DNA of 64,000 nucleotides from an uncultured Lachnospiraceae bacterium (GCA_948473115.1 CAOKWI010000012.1:1-64000), one strand, 5' to 3'. Positions 30,495 through 39,837 are shown, numbered from the stretch's first letter. The notes: generated from the letters alone by a model not told the origin. Numbers and translations: made by a program.

Positions 30495-30561
30495 ATCATC
30501 TCTTTATATTTTTATACGGCACCAGAAATGGTGTCGCGGTGCATATCGGTTTATTAGTTTA
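30490..30561. repeat. Short dispersed repeat, copy 2
   Basis: ATAAATCATCTCTTTATATTTTTATACG...GGTGCATATCGGTTTATTAGTTTA. Confidence 0.6.
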
Positions 30562-30564
30562 ACC

Positions 30565-30704
30565 GTAACAGTTCAGCCATGCGGCACCGCGAAGTCAAAA
30601 TTGCGTTCCTATGCAATTTTGCGAGACTTGCAGGCGCCAAAATGAGTTGAAAACTCATTTTGTGTGCATCATCGTAACAGTTTGGCCGAAGGCTGAACTG
30701 TTAC
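30565..30704. mobile_element. 140-bp GTAAC-terminated MITE with 8-bp TSD
   Basis: GTAACAGTTCAGCC ... GGCTGAACTGTTAC flanked by perfect GTTTAACC repeats (30557-30564, 30705-30712). Confidence 0.88.
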
Positions 30705-30852
30705 GTTTAACCTGCATATGTATCCGGGGATGTTGACATGCGCGGGAATGTAGAATATAATAAGACAATTCAGCTGCAGGGCAGCGGGAAACAGTTTTTC
30801 AGGGACAGGGATATGTGCAGACCGATATGGCAGATGACAGGAGGAAACAGTT

Positions 30853-32106
30853 ATGTTGACATTGAAAAAGCCGCCCATGGGATGGAACAGCTGGGACTGT
30901 TACGGCGCCGCCGTGAACGAGGCGCAGGTGAGGGCAAATGCCGAATATATGGCAGAAAACCTGAAGGAATATGGCTGGGAATACATTGTGGTGGACATCC
31001 AGTGGTATGAGCCCGGTGCGGTGAGCCATGAGTATAACAAAGGTGCGAAGCTGGTGATGGATGGATTCGGACGGCTGATGCCCGCGGTGAACAGGTTTCC
31101 CTCGGCATCGGACGGGAAGGGATTCCGGCCGCTTGCGGAATATGTGCATTCCCTGGGGCTTAAATTCGGAATCCATATTCTGAGAGGGATCCCCAGGCAG
31201 GCCATACGGCACAACAGCCCCGTCCTGGGGACAAATATCCGAGCGGCGGAGATTGCGGATTTCGGGAATGTCTGTGCGTGGAACGGTGATATGTGCGGCA
31301 TTGATATGAGCCGGGAGGGAGCCCAGGAGTATTATGACTCGCTCTTCGCCCTGTATGCCGGATGGGGCGTGGATTATGTGAAGGTGGATGACATTGCCCG
31401 TCCCTACCGCAGGGAGGAGATTGAGGGAATCGCGAAGGCCATCCAAAACAGCGGGAGGGACATGGTTCTGTCCCTGTCCCCGGGAGCGGCGCCCATAGAC
31501 CAGGCAGGGCATCTTTCAGAGTGGGCGAATCTGTGGCGTATGACGGACGATTTCTGGGACAGCTGGGAACTGTTGAAAAAGATGTTCGACTATTGCCGGG
31601 AATGGTTCCCCTATGTGGGGGAAAACCATTTCCCCGACTGCGATATGCTTCCCTTGGGGCGAATCCGTTTATGCAATACGGAACAGGGTGAAGACACGAA
31701 ATTTACAGAGGATGAACAGAGGCTTTTGATGTCCCTGTGGGCGATTTTCCGTTCCCCGCTGATGTTTGGGGGAGATATGACCATGAATGACGGTTTTACG
31801 CTTTCCCTGATGCAGAACCGTGAGATCATCGGCATCAACCAGGATTCCCGGGGAGGCCATGAGGTTTACCGCAAGGGAAATGAAATTGTCTGGGCGGCTT
31901 ACGGCCCGGGTGATACGGTATACCTGGCGCATTTCAATGTGGGTGAGGAGGAGATCGCCGTTTCGTTTGACACAGGATTTCTTGGGTTCAGGGAGGAGAT
32001 CAATGCCCGTGAGATATGGAGCGGGGAGGAACAGAAAGGGACTTTACAGGTGAAGTCCGTGATCCCGCCCCACGGGGTCAGATTGTATCTGCTAAGGAAC
32101 TGTTAA
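30853..32106 (+). CDS. Alpha-galactosidase (GH27)
   Basis: PPMGWNSWDCYGAAVNEAQVRANAEYMAENLKEYGWEYIVVDIQW, VDYVKVDDI. Confidence 0.92.
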   Translation: MLTLKKPPMGWNSWDCYGAAVNEAQVRANAEYMAENLKEYGWEYIVVDIQWYEPGAVSHEYNKGAKLVMDGFGRLMPAVNRFPSASDGKGFRPLAEYVHSLGLKFGIHILRGIPRQAIRHNSPVLGTNIRAAEIADFGNVCAWNGDMCGIDMSREGAQEYYDSLFALYAGWGVDYVKVDDIARPYRREEIEGIAKAIQNSGRDMVLSLSPGAAPIDQAGHLSEWANLWRMTDDFWDSWELLKKMFDYCREWFPYVGENHFPDCDMLPLGRIRLCNTEQGEDTKFTEDEQRLLMSLWAIFRSPLMFGGDMTMNDGFTLSLMQNREIIGINQDSRGGHEVYRKGNEIVWAAYGPGDTVYLAHFNVGEEEIAVSFDTGFLGFREEINAREIWSGEEQKGTLQVKSVIPPHGVRLYLLRNC

Positions 32107-32221
32107 GTAAGGAACTGTTATGAGGTAACTTTAGGTCGCTTTACGGTTTGGCTTAGGATGAGCCTGCAAAGGCAGGGCGATATCTATTTTGATATTTTGG
32201 AAAGAAAAGGAGTCCAATGGA

Positions 32222-32833
32222 ATGAGTGAGATGAAGGACAAAATGCATACGGGGGAACTGTATCTTCCGGGGGATGAGGAGATCATAAGGGAGCAGGTGG
32301 TCTACCAGGACAGGCTGTGTGAGTATAATCTGACCAAGCCGTCGGAAACAGAGAAACGGGCGGCAATGCTGAAAGAGATGCTGGGCGACTGCGGGGAGGG
32401 TGTGTACATTGAGGCTCCGTTTTACGCTAATTTCGGCGGGCATCACTGTCATTTCGGGAAAATGGTTTATGCGAACTATCACCTGACCTGTGTGGATGAT
32501 ACCCATATTTATGTGGGTGATTATACCATGTTCGGACCCAACGTGACGATTGCCACGGCGGGTCACCCCATCCTGCCGGAACTGCGGGAACGGATATACC
32601 AGTATAACATGCCGGTTCATATCGGCAGGAACTGCTGGATCGGCGGGGGCGCCATCATTCTGCCAGGCGTCCGCATCGGGGACAACACGGTGATCGGCGC
32701 GGGGAGCGTGGTGACGAAGGACATTCCCGCCAATGTGGTGGCAGTGGGAAATCCCTGTAGGGTCATGCGTGAGATCAATGAGCATGACAGGGCGTACTAT
32801 TACAAAGACAGAAAAATCCCTTTTTCCATATAA
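32222..32833 (+). CDS. Sugar O-acetyltransferase (maltose acetyltransferase-like)
   Basis: Left-handed beta-helix hexapeptides: IGRNCWIGGGAIILPGVRIGDNTVIGAGSVVTKDIPANVVAVGNPCRV. Confidence 0.93.
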   Translation: MSEMKDKMHTGELYLPGDEEIIREQVVYQDRLCEYNLTKPSETEKRAAMLKEMLGDCGEGVYIEAPFYANFGGHHCHFGKMVYANYHLTCVDDTHIYVGDYTMFGPNVTIATAGHPILPELRERIYQYNMPVHIGRNCWIGGGAIILPGVRIGDNTVIGAGSVVTKDIPANVVAVGNPCRVMREINEHDRAYYYKDRKIPFSI

Positions 32834-33045
32834 ATTTTGTAAAAGGGAAACAACCGCGATCGCTTTTTTCTGTTTCTGTAGAGACAAATGAGGTTTTGCC
32901 CTTTGGGTCGTTTAGAAACGGAGGAGCTTATGAGGAAAAGATGTTAAAACAACCTTATTAGCCGTGTTAGTTCCAGGGTAAAATGCTATATAGATACATG
33001 AAAAGAAATCAAGAATGAAGTTTGTTTGCAGGAGAGTGGCATCAA

Positions 33046-33498
33046 ATGATTGATATTTATACAGAAAAAAAGGATTCCAGGGATTGGATACTTCAGAATG
33101 ATTTGTATTTTAATCTGTATACAAGTAATGAAGAAATGTCTCAAAATGAGATTGACCTTATTAAGCAGGTGGATGAGGCAAGACTGACACCGGATAAGCA
33201 CATTGAAACGAAATATGGCTTAGGGACGATCCGCAATTTGTCATCAGGGTGTAAGACACTACTCAATATTGTTAAGCATCCGGATAAAGTGGTGTGTGTA
33301 GAGGAATGTGGTCCCAATGTGCTTAAAATTATTTTTACGATGGATAATATAAAGATTTATATGTCAAGACCAACGCTTACAGATATTCCGGATGGCGCAA
33401 AAATCAGATTTAATGATTCTGATATAGTCACCGGAAGCAAAGGGTATCATACATGGTGGGGCAAGGAGTATGAAAGGAGGGAGGCAGATGATTTATGA
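33046..33498 (+). CDS. Uncharacterised protein, gene 1 of AT-rich three-gene cassette
   Basis: MIDIYTEKKDSRDWILQNDLYFNLYTSNEEMSQ...; overlaps gene 2 by 11 nt; may belong to a DUF4869-like family (recalled, not searched). Confidence 0.7.
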   Translation: MIDIYTEKKDSRDWILQNDLYFNLYTSNEEMSQNEIDLIKQVDEARLTPDKHIETKYGLGTIRNLSSGCKTLLNIVKHPDKVVCVEECGPNVLKIIFTMDNIKIYMSRPTLTDIPDGAKIRFNDSDIVTGSKGYHTWWGKEYERREADDL

Positions 33499-33889
33499 AA
33501 ACATTACATTTACGGCAGATCCATTTTCATACGATTTAGTGTTTGATGATAGAATAACTCTTGTTGGAGGAGATAGTGGGACAGGTAAAACCGTCCTTTA
33601 CGAAATGCTGGAGGATTTAAGGTTAATTGACGAATACAGGTCGATAAGGCTGTTTAATTATAAGTCAGATAACTTTTTGCAATCAATAAAAAAATGCAGA
33701 GATAGTTTTATTGTGATTGACAATGCAGATATTCTGATCAATGAAGAGGTTAAGAGATTTATTAATTTTGAGTTTTCCAATCAGTATATGCTTTTTTTGC
33801 GAAATTGTGATGGACTGAATGTCTCGGACGAGAGTTTTAAGGTATTAAAGTCTGATAATAACAGAGTTACGCTGGAAGAGGAGTTGTGA
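33488..33889 (+). CDS. Small P-loop ATP-binding protein, gene 2 of cassette
   Basis: Walker A GGDSGTGKT, Walker B-like FIVIDNAD; SD AAAGGAGGGAGG. Confidence 0.75.
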   Translation: MIYENITFTADPFSYDLVFDDRITLVGGDSGTGKTVLYEMLEDLRLIDEYRSIRLFNYKSDNFLQSIKKCRDSFIVIDNADILINEEVKRFINFEFSNQYMLFLRNCDGLNVSDESFKVLKSDNNRVTLEEEL

Positions 33890-33890
33890 T

Positions 33891-34568
33891 ATGAAATATT
33901 TATGGACAGAAGATATCGGTGCAGGACTTCACTTCTGGAAATTACTGAATGGACTTTTCTTTGATAATATACTTGTAATCGAAAGTAAGGGAAGTAATCA
34001 GGGCATATTAGATGCATTGGCAGAATTAGAAATTCAAGCGGAGGACGAGTATTACATTGCATTTGATTATGTTGTTGACAATCAGGATATTCGTAATAAA
34101 TATCGTATATTGAGGTCAATGGTGGAGAAGTCAGAGGGAAGGGTTATCGTTCTGGATATGATTTGTTTTGAACACCTGATTCTTGCATTTGACAAACTGG
34201 TGGATTGGACAGGTACCGGAAAGGCAGATAAAATCAAAATTCGGGAGGAAATTTTGTCTGTAATAGAAAATCATAGAATTAACTTGTCAAAAATTAAAAA
34301 CGAGAAAGCGTTGCAGTATTTGGCAGGTTTTAATAGATATTCGACGGAACGAGTGATGAAATCATTGGTAGGTGAATTGACACAAAATGAAAAATGGTCA
34401 GTGAGCGGTTCTCTTATGGGAGAGTGCTGGTACAAGAATTGTTGTATGTCTGGACATTTGGAGAGCCGTAAGTGTGGGCGGCCGGAAGTTTTGGATGGAA
34501 ATGAAAAAATGAAACGGTTGATACAATCGGAAACAGTTCAAAGAGTGGTTGGGGAAGTAAGCATTTGA
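33891..34568 (+). CDS. Uncharacterised protein, gene 3 of cassette
   Basis: MKYLWTEDIGAGLHFWKLLNGLFFDNILVIESKGSNQGILDAL...; starts 1 nt after the stop of gene 2. Confidence 0.7.
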   Translation: MKYLWTEDIGAGLHFWKLLNGLFFDNILVIESKGSNQGILDALAELEIQAEDEYYIAFDYVVDNQDIRNKYRILRSMVEKSEGRVIVLDMICFEHLILAFDKLVDWTGTGKADKIKIREEILSVIENHRINLSKIKNEKALQYLAGFNRYSTERVMKSLVGELTQNEKWSVSGSLMGECWYKNCCMSGHLESRKCGRPEVLDGNEKMKRLIQSETVQRVVGEVSI

Positions 34569-34744
34569 ATCATAGAAGGGTACATTCCCCGATGTCTGCA
34601 CCAGGAGAAAGAAAAATCATCCCTCTACAGAATTCCTTTTTTATAGTTTACAGGTGGATTTTTTTACTCTGATAGTTTATAGTTGGTAATATAGAAAAAA
34701 TAGATGTGGAATAAAAAAGTCGAAAGGATTTAAGTCAGCAGAGC

Positions 34745-36283
34745 ATGAGTATCACTATGAACCCCAAATTAAAGGAAAAGATTTTGGAGTCTCTTTCCGC
34801 CGTACTCCCCATCACAGGCATCGTCCTGTTGGTGAGCATACTCCTGGTGCCCGTGGATCTGGGCATCATGGTCATGTTTATCGCCGGCGCGGTGCTCCTG
34901 GTGATCGGAATGGGATTTTTCCAGCTGGGGGCGGAGATGTCCATGACGCCCTTGGGAGAGGGTATCGGCGTCCAGATATCGAAAAAGAGGAATATATTCC
35001 TGATCTGTCTGATCGCGTTCTCCATGGGAGCCATTATAACGATCTCTGAGCCGGATCTGCAGGTCCTGGCGCAGCAGGTGCCGTCTGTCCCAAATTATAC
35101 ACTGATCCTGACGGTCGCGGTGGGAGTGGGTATTTTCCTCGCAATCTCTATTGTGCGAATTTTGTTTCAGATCAATCTGTCTGTGATATTGATTGCACTG
35201 TACCTGCTGTTGATTGTGGCTTCTTTCTTTATCCCGAAGGATTTCCTGGCGGTTGCCTTTGACTCGGGAGGCGTTACCACAGGTCCCATGACAGTGCCTT
35301 TTATCATGGCCATGGGTGTGGGTCTCGCCTCTGTCAGAGGCGATAAGAATGCCACCAGTGACAGCTTCGGTCTGGTGGCTCTCTCCAGCGTGGGTCCCAT
35401 CGCGGCGGTATTGATCCTGGGATGCTTCTACAATCCTCAGGAGGCGGCATACCAGGCAGTGAAGGTGGCGGACGTGGATACCACGAGGGACGTCATATGG
35501 GAGTTCCTTGCCAGTCTGCCCCCTTACATCCGGGAAGTCATGATTTCATTGCTGCCCATAGCCGTTGTGTTTGCGCTCTTCCAGCTGATGGCGCACCGTT
35601 ATCCCCGGCGTCAGGTGAAGCGTATCCTGGTGGGCTTCGGATATACCTATATCGGCCTGGTACTGTTTCTCTGCGGCGTCAATGTGGGGTTTGCCCCGGT
35701 GGGTTCCTTCCTGGGAAGGGAGATCGGGGACGAGAGCTGGCGGTGGCTTCTGATCCCCATCGGTATGCTGATCGGATATTATATCGTGAAGGCAGAACCG
35801 GCGATCCAGATTCTGAACCGTCAGGTGGAGGAAGTGACCAATGGCGCGGTTTCGGCGAAGAACATGAACCGCTGCCTGTCCATCGGCGTGTCCGTCAGCG
35901 TGGGGCTGGCCATGATGCGTGTGCTGACGGGTCTGTCCATCGGCTGGATTGTCATTCCCGGCTATGTGATTGCGCTCGTTCTGTCCCGGCTGGTGCCGAA
36001 CATGTTCGTGGGTATTGCGTTTGACTCCGGCGGTGTGGCCAGCGGTCCCATGACCACTACCTTTTTACTTCCCTTGAGCATCGGTGCCTGTGAGGCGGTA
36101 GGCGGTAACGTGATGACAGATGCCTTCGGCATTGTAGCGCTGGTGGCACTGACCCCCCTCATAGCCGTCCAGATCATGGGTGTGCAGTATCAGCTCCAGC
36201 TGAGGAGGGAACGCAGGGCCAGAATGCAGGAGACGGTTCCTATGGATGCTGTGGATGAAATCTTTGAGTTTGAGGAGGGATGA
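34745..36283 (+). CDS. DUF1538 membrane protein
   Basis: Polytopic protein with internal duplication: AFDSGGVTTGPMTVPF...DSFGLVALSSVGPI and AFDSGGVASGPMTTTF...DAFGIVALVALTPL. Confidence 0.85.
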   Translation: MSITMNPKLKEKILESLSAVLPITGIVLLVSILLVPVDLGIMVMFIAGAVLLVIGMGFFQLGAEMSMTPLGEGIGVQISKKRNIFLICLIAFSMGAIITISEPDLQVLAQQVPSVPNYTLILTVAVGVGIFLAISIVRILFQINLSVILIALYLLLIVASFFIPKDFLAVAFDSGGVTTGPMTVPFIMAMGVGLASVRGDKNATSDSFGLVALSSVGPIAAVLILGCFYNPQEAAYQAVKVADVDTTRDVIWEFLASLPPYIREVMISLLPIAVVFALFQLMAHRYPRRQVKRILVGFGYTYIGLVLFLCGVNVGFAPVGSFLGREIGDESWRWLLIPIGMLIGYYIVKAEPAIQILNRQVEEVTNGAVSAKNMNRCLSIGVSVSVGLAMMRVLTGLSIGWIVIPGYVIALVLSRLVPNMFVGIAFDSGGVASGPMTTTFLLPLSIGACEAVGGNVMTDAFGIVALVALTPLIAVQIMGVQYQLQLRRERRARMQETVPMDAVDEIFEFEEG

Positions 36284-36284
36284 G

Positions 36285-36980
36285 ATGGAGACGAATTACA
36301 GGAACCCGGCTTTTAGAATATTGTTTCTCATCGCCACACCCAAACTGGTAAAGAAGGGCATGACGCTGCTGAAGGAGGAAGATGTGCCGGTGCAGTATCA
36401 TTTCTGTGCCCAGGGCACGGCCTCCAGTGAGATCATGGATATGCTGGGACTGGGGAGTGTGGAAAAGAATATCCTGATGAGCATGATGCCCAAGGAATTT
36501 GCGGACAAGGTGCTGAAAAAGCTGAGAAAGGGCTTGTACCTGGGAATGCCCAACACAGGCGTTGCGTTCACGGTTGCCATGTCCGGCAGCAGCGGCAGGC
36601 TGGTGCAGCTGATCCAGTCGATGCAGTCAGAAATGGAAAATACACCGATGGAAAGGGATGGTTTGAATATGGCGGAGATGGAGTACAGTATGATCATGGC
36701 GATCGTCAATCAGGGATTCAGCGAGAATGTGATGGATGCCGCCAAGCCCATGGGGGCTACAGGGGGCACGGTGCTGCATACGAGAAGAGTGGGCAGCGAG
36801 GCGGTCATGAAATTCTGGAATATCAGTGTGCACGGGGAGCGGGAGATTGTCATGATCCTTGTCAGCAAGGAGGATAAGCTTCCTGTGATGAAGGCAATCG
36901 GTGAAAAGTGCGGTATGAACAGCGAGGCCCAGGGGGTCGTGCTGTCACTTCCTGTGGACAATGTTGTGGGACTCAACTGA
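36285..36980 (+). CDS. PII-like (P-II family) regulator, two tandem domains
   Basis: LFLIATPKLVKKGMTLLKEEDVPVQYHF ... MIMAIVNQGFSENVMDAAKPMGATGGTVLHTRRVG; adjacent to DUF1538. Confidence 0.82.
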   Translation: METNYRNPAFRILFLIATPKLVKKGMTLLKEEDVPVQYHFCAQGTASSEIMDMLGLGSVEKNILMSMMPKEFADKVLKKLRKGLYLGMPNTGVAFTVAMSGSSGRLVQLIQSMQSEMENTPMERDGLNMAEMEYSMIMAIVNQGFSENVMDAAKPMGATGGTVLHTRRVGSEAVMKFWNISVHGEREIVMILVSKEDKLPVMKAIGEKCGMNSEAQGVVLSLPVDNVVGLN

Positions 36981-37001
36981 GGAAGCGCTTGCTGTTCGTG
37001 T

Positions 37002-37081
37002 CATTGCATAAAACGACTTTCGTTTTGTTTTTGTACGGATTGGACAAAGGCGTCACTCTAATTCGGACTTTCGCAATTACC
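37002..37081. repeat. Dispersed repeat, inverted relative to 39055-39130
   Basis: Reverse complement AATTGCGAAAGTCCGAATTAGAGTGACGCCTTTGTCCAATCCGTACAAAAACAAAACG. Confidence 0.65.
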
Positions 37082-37105
37082 TATATTTAGAACAAGGGAG
37101 AGGAA

Positions 37106-37519
37106 ATGTTTTTATACAGGAGAAAAGCGCAATATCATGAGACAGACCAGATGGGCATTATCCATCATTCCAACTATGTCAAATGGATGGAAGAGGCCAG
37201 GGTGGCATTCCTGGATTATGTGGGACTGGGATACGGGAAAGTCGAAAAGCTTGGGATCATATCTCCGGTGGTTGGAATTACTCTGGAATACAAGAGACAG
37301 GTGCAGTTTGGCGATGAGGTGGAGATTCGTGTGGAAGTCCAGAAGTATAACGGCGTGGTCATGGAGTTCAGATACGAATTTTACAATCTGACCAAGGGCG
37401 AAGTCTGTACGAATGCCACCTCCAGACATGGGTTTTTAAAGGACAACAGGGTGGCTTCCCTGAAAAAGGAACTGCCGGAGCTGGACCATTTGATGACGGA
37501 ATATATGGCGGCACAATAA
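37106..37519 (+). CDS. Acyl-CoA thioesterase (YbgC/FadM, hotdog fold)
   Basis: YHETDQMGIIHHSNYVKWMEEARVAFLDYVGLGY. Confidence 0.92.
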   Translation: MFLYRRKAQYHETDQMGIIHHSNYVKWMEEARVAFLDYVGLGYGKVEKLGIISPVVGITLEYKRQVQFGDEVEIRVEVQKYNGVVMEFRYEFYNLTKGEVCTNATSRHGFLKDNRVASLKKELPELDHLMTEYMAAQ

Positions 37520-37526
37520 AATACAT

Positions 37527-37691
37527 GTAACAGTTCAGCCAGCCGATGTGAGCAGTCGAAAATCGTGCTCGCACGAATTTTCGGCTGATTATATCGGCTG
37601 AGGGAACGCTGTCTTATGAGCAAAGGTAGCTGCGAAGCAGCGGAAAGCACCGCAGGTGCGGCTTTGTGAATGGCGAGGGCTGAACTGTTAC
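37527..37691. mobile_element. 165-bp GTAAC-terminated MITE with 8-bp TSD
   Basis: GTAACAGTTCAGCC ... GGCTGAACTGTTAC flanked by perfect AAATACAT repeats (37519-37526, 37692-37699). Confidence 0.9.
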
Positions 37692-37713
37692 AAATACATA
37701 TGAAGGGCATAAG

Positions 37714-39006
37714 ATGAGTCATTATTTTTACGAGATTACCATGCTGTTTTTTGCTTATTCGTTTCTCGCCTGGCTGGCAGAGACGACGGTGGCAGCGGTA
37801 AAGAATAAGGATTTCCGCAACAGGGGCTTTGCGTCAGGCCCCTTTTGTTTTATCTATGGCTTTACGGCAGTGCTGCTGACGGTGTTTTTTCAGGAGCTGA
37901 GAAACGATGCGTTCTTTCTCTTCCTGGGAAGCGCGGCGGTGGCTACCGCGGTGGAGTGGTTCACGGGAAAAGCGCTGGAAAGCATGAACCAGAAGAGGTG
38001 GTGGGACTACTCCGGCAAGAGATGGAATTTTGACGGATACATATGTATACAATATTCCGTGATCTGGGGGCTGGCAGGACTTCTGGCAGTCAGGTATGGG
38101 AATGACCTGATCCTGAGCCTGTATCATATTCTGCCGGCAATCTTTGGAAAGGGGTTGATCTGGGGGTTTATGGCAGTGGGACTTCTGGATCTGGCAGGTT
38201 CCCTGATATCCGTCTACCATCTGGAGGAGAAGCTTCCCCGGGTATTCCAATGGAACTACAGGCTGCAGAAGTGGACGGTGAGGCTGGCCACTAAGATATC
38301 CGGAAGCGTGGAGAACCGCATCAGGAAAGCATATCCTTCCACGGCACAGACAGCTGCGGCTGACGGGGAAAAGACGGCGGAAAGGTGCAGCCTGGTTCAG
38401 CTGTTCTGGCTCTTTGTGATCGGAGCCTTTCTGGGGGATGTGGTGGAAACTTTATTCTGCCGGGTCACAGTGGGTGTCTGGATGAGCAGGAGCAGTCTTG
38501 TGTGGGGAGGCTTCAGCGTGGTGTGGGGACTGGCCATAGCCCTGGTGACAGCGCTTCTTTACAGGAGCCGGGATAAGCAGGAATTTCATATATTCTGGAT
38601 CGGTACCTTTCTGGGCGGCGCCTATGAATATATCTGCAGTGTTTTTACGGAGATCGTGTTTGGGAAGGTGTTCTGGGATTACAGCGGGATGCCTTTTAAC
38701 CTGGGCGGCAGGATCAACCTGCTGTACTGTTTCTTCTGGGGGATCGCCGCCGTTGTCTGGATGAAGGTGCTTTATCCCAGGACGGCAAGGCTGATCAGCT
38801 TCCTTTTGAAAAAGACGGGTCGTATCCTGACCGTATTCATGGCGGTTTTCATGGCGGCGAATGTCTGCGTGTCCATGCTGGCGCTGATCCGGTATGATGC
38901 CCGGGGAAGAGGGGAGGAAGCGGTATCCGGCTGGGAGCGGCGGATAGACCAGTATTTTGATGACGCCAGGATGCAGCAGATTTATCCTAACGCGAAAACG
39001 CAGTAA
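37714..39006 (+). CDS. Putative ABC-transporter type IV (CmpB-like) membrane protein, duplicated
   Basis: Two related halves: FFAYSFLAWLAETT...GFASGPFCFIYGF and LFWLFVIGAFLGDVVETLFCR...SLVWGGFSVVWG. Confidence 0.75.
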   Translation: MSHYFYEITMLFFAYSFLAWLAETTVAAVKNKDFRNRGFASGPFCFIYGFTAVLLTVFFQELRNDAFFLFLGSAAVATAVEWFTGKALESMNQKRWWDYSGKRWNFDGYICIQYSVIWGLAGLLAVRYGNDLILSLYHILPAIFGKGLIWGFMAVGLLDLAGSLISVYHLEEKLPRVFQWNYRLQKWTVRLATKISGSVENRIRKAYPSTAQTAAADGEKTAERCSLVQLFWLFVIGAFLGDVVETLFCRVTVGVWMSRSSLVWGGFSVVWGLAIALVTALLYRSRDKQEFHIFWIGTFLGGAYEYICSVFTEIVFGKVFWDYSGMPFNLGGRINLLYCFFWGIAAVVWMKVLYPRTARLISFLLKKTGRILTVFMAVFMAANVCVSMLALIRYDARGRGEEAVSGWERRIDQYFDDARMQQIYPNAKTQ

Positions 39007-39054
39007 ACCGGCAGAAAAGCTTGTCCGGAAGCCCCGGTTTATGATATGGGAGAG

Positions 39055-39195
39055 ACAATTGCGAAAGCCCGAATTAGAGTGATGCCTTTGTTCCATCCGC
39101 ACAAAAACGAAACGTAGGTCGTTTTGAAATCATTTCTTATTTTGTGCGAATTGCCCAGGGTCCGTTTGTCAAATGAGGGTTTCGCAATTACCTGT
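39055..39195. repeat. Dispersed repeat / possible small element with AATTGCGAAA termini
   Basis: AATTGCGAAAGCCC ... GGGTTTCGCAATT plus inverted similarity to 37002-37081. Confidence 0.6.
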
Positions 39196-39216
39196 GATAT
39201 GGAAGGAGAAAAGGAA

Positions 39217-39708
39217 ATGTCAATAGAAAGAGTCAGGGAATATTTCAGGAAATGTGGGATGGAGGAGAGGGTCAGGGAGTTTGAGGTATCCAGTGCAACG
39301 GTGGAGCTGGCAGCAGCGGCGCTGCACTGTGAGCCTCAAAGGATTGCGAAGACGCTCTCTTTTATGGCAGACGGCCATGCGGTACTGGTGGTGGCTGCAG
39401 GGGATGCGAAAATTGACAACCATAAATATAAGGGGCAGTTCGGCGTCAAGGCCAGGATGCTTTCGCCGGATGAGGTGGAAGTCCTTGTGGGTCATGCGGT
39501 GGGCGGCGTGTGCCCCTTTGCGGTGAAGGACGGGGTGGAAGTATTCCTGGATGAATCCCTGAAGCGGTTCGACACCGTATTCCCGGCCTGCGGCAGTTCC
39601 AACAGCGCCATAGAACTTACCATCCCGGAGCTGGAGAAGCATTCAGGATATCAGAAGTGGGTGGATGTCTGTAAGCTTCCTGAGGAGGGGAGGAAAAATT
39701 GTCACTGA
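39217..39708 (+). CDS. YbaK/EbsC family aminoacyl-tRNA deacylase-like protein
   Basis: AAALHCEPQRIAKTLSFM, DNHKYKGQFGVKARML, GGVCPFAVKDGVEVFLD. Confidence 0.92.
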   Translation: MSIERVREYFRKCGMEERVREFEVSSATVELAAAALHCEPQRIAKTLSFMADGHAVLVVAAGDAKIDNHKYKGQFGVKARMLSPDEVEVLVGHAVGGVCPFAVKDGVEVFLDESLKRFDTVFPACGSSNSAIELTIPELEKHSGYQKWVDVCKLPEEGRKNCH

Positions 39709-39808
39709 CCATACAGCATTTTATGAGCGGTACGGTTGGAAATTTCTCTGCATGGTGCAGGGTTCGGACGGGGAAATGACCAGAATGTATGTGCATAGAC
39801 AGGTGTAA
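39701..39808 (+). pseudogene. C-terminal remnant of a GNAT acetyltransferase
   Basis: VTDHTAFYERYGWKFLCMVQGSDGEMTRMYVHRQV*, no start or N-terminal half. Confidence 0.65.
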
Positions 39809-39837
39809 TGGAGAGAGGTCCTGTGGAGGGCTAAAGA

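Noticed and set aside
32095-32125. Repeated AAGGAACTGTTA near the GH27 stop as another MITE end
   Set aside because: Short direct duplication without an opposing terminus or 8-bp TSD.
34643-34690. ATAGTTTACAGGTGG / ATAGTTTATAGTTGG repeats upstream of DUF1538 as an operator
   Set aside because: Spacing is 29 bp, not a clean helical phase for a known family; may be chance in AT-rich DNA.
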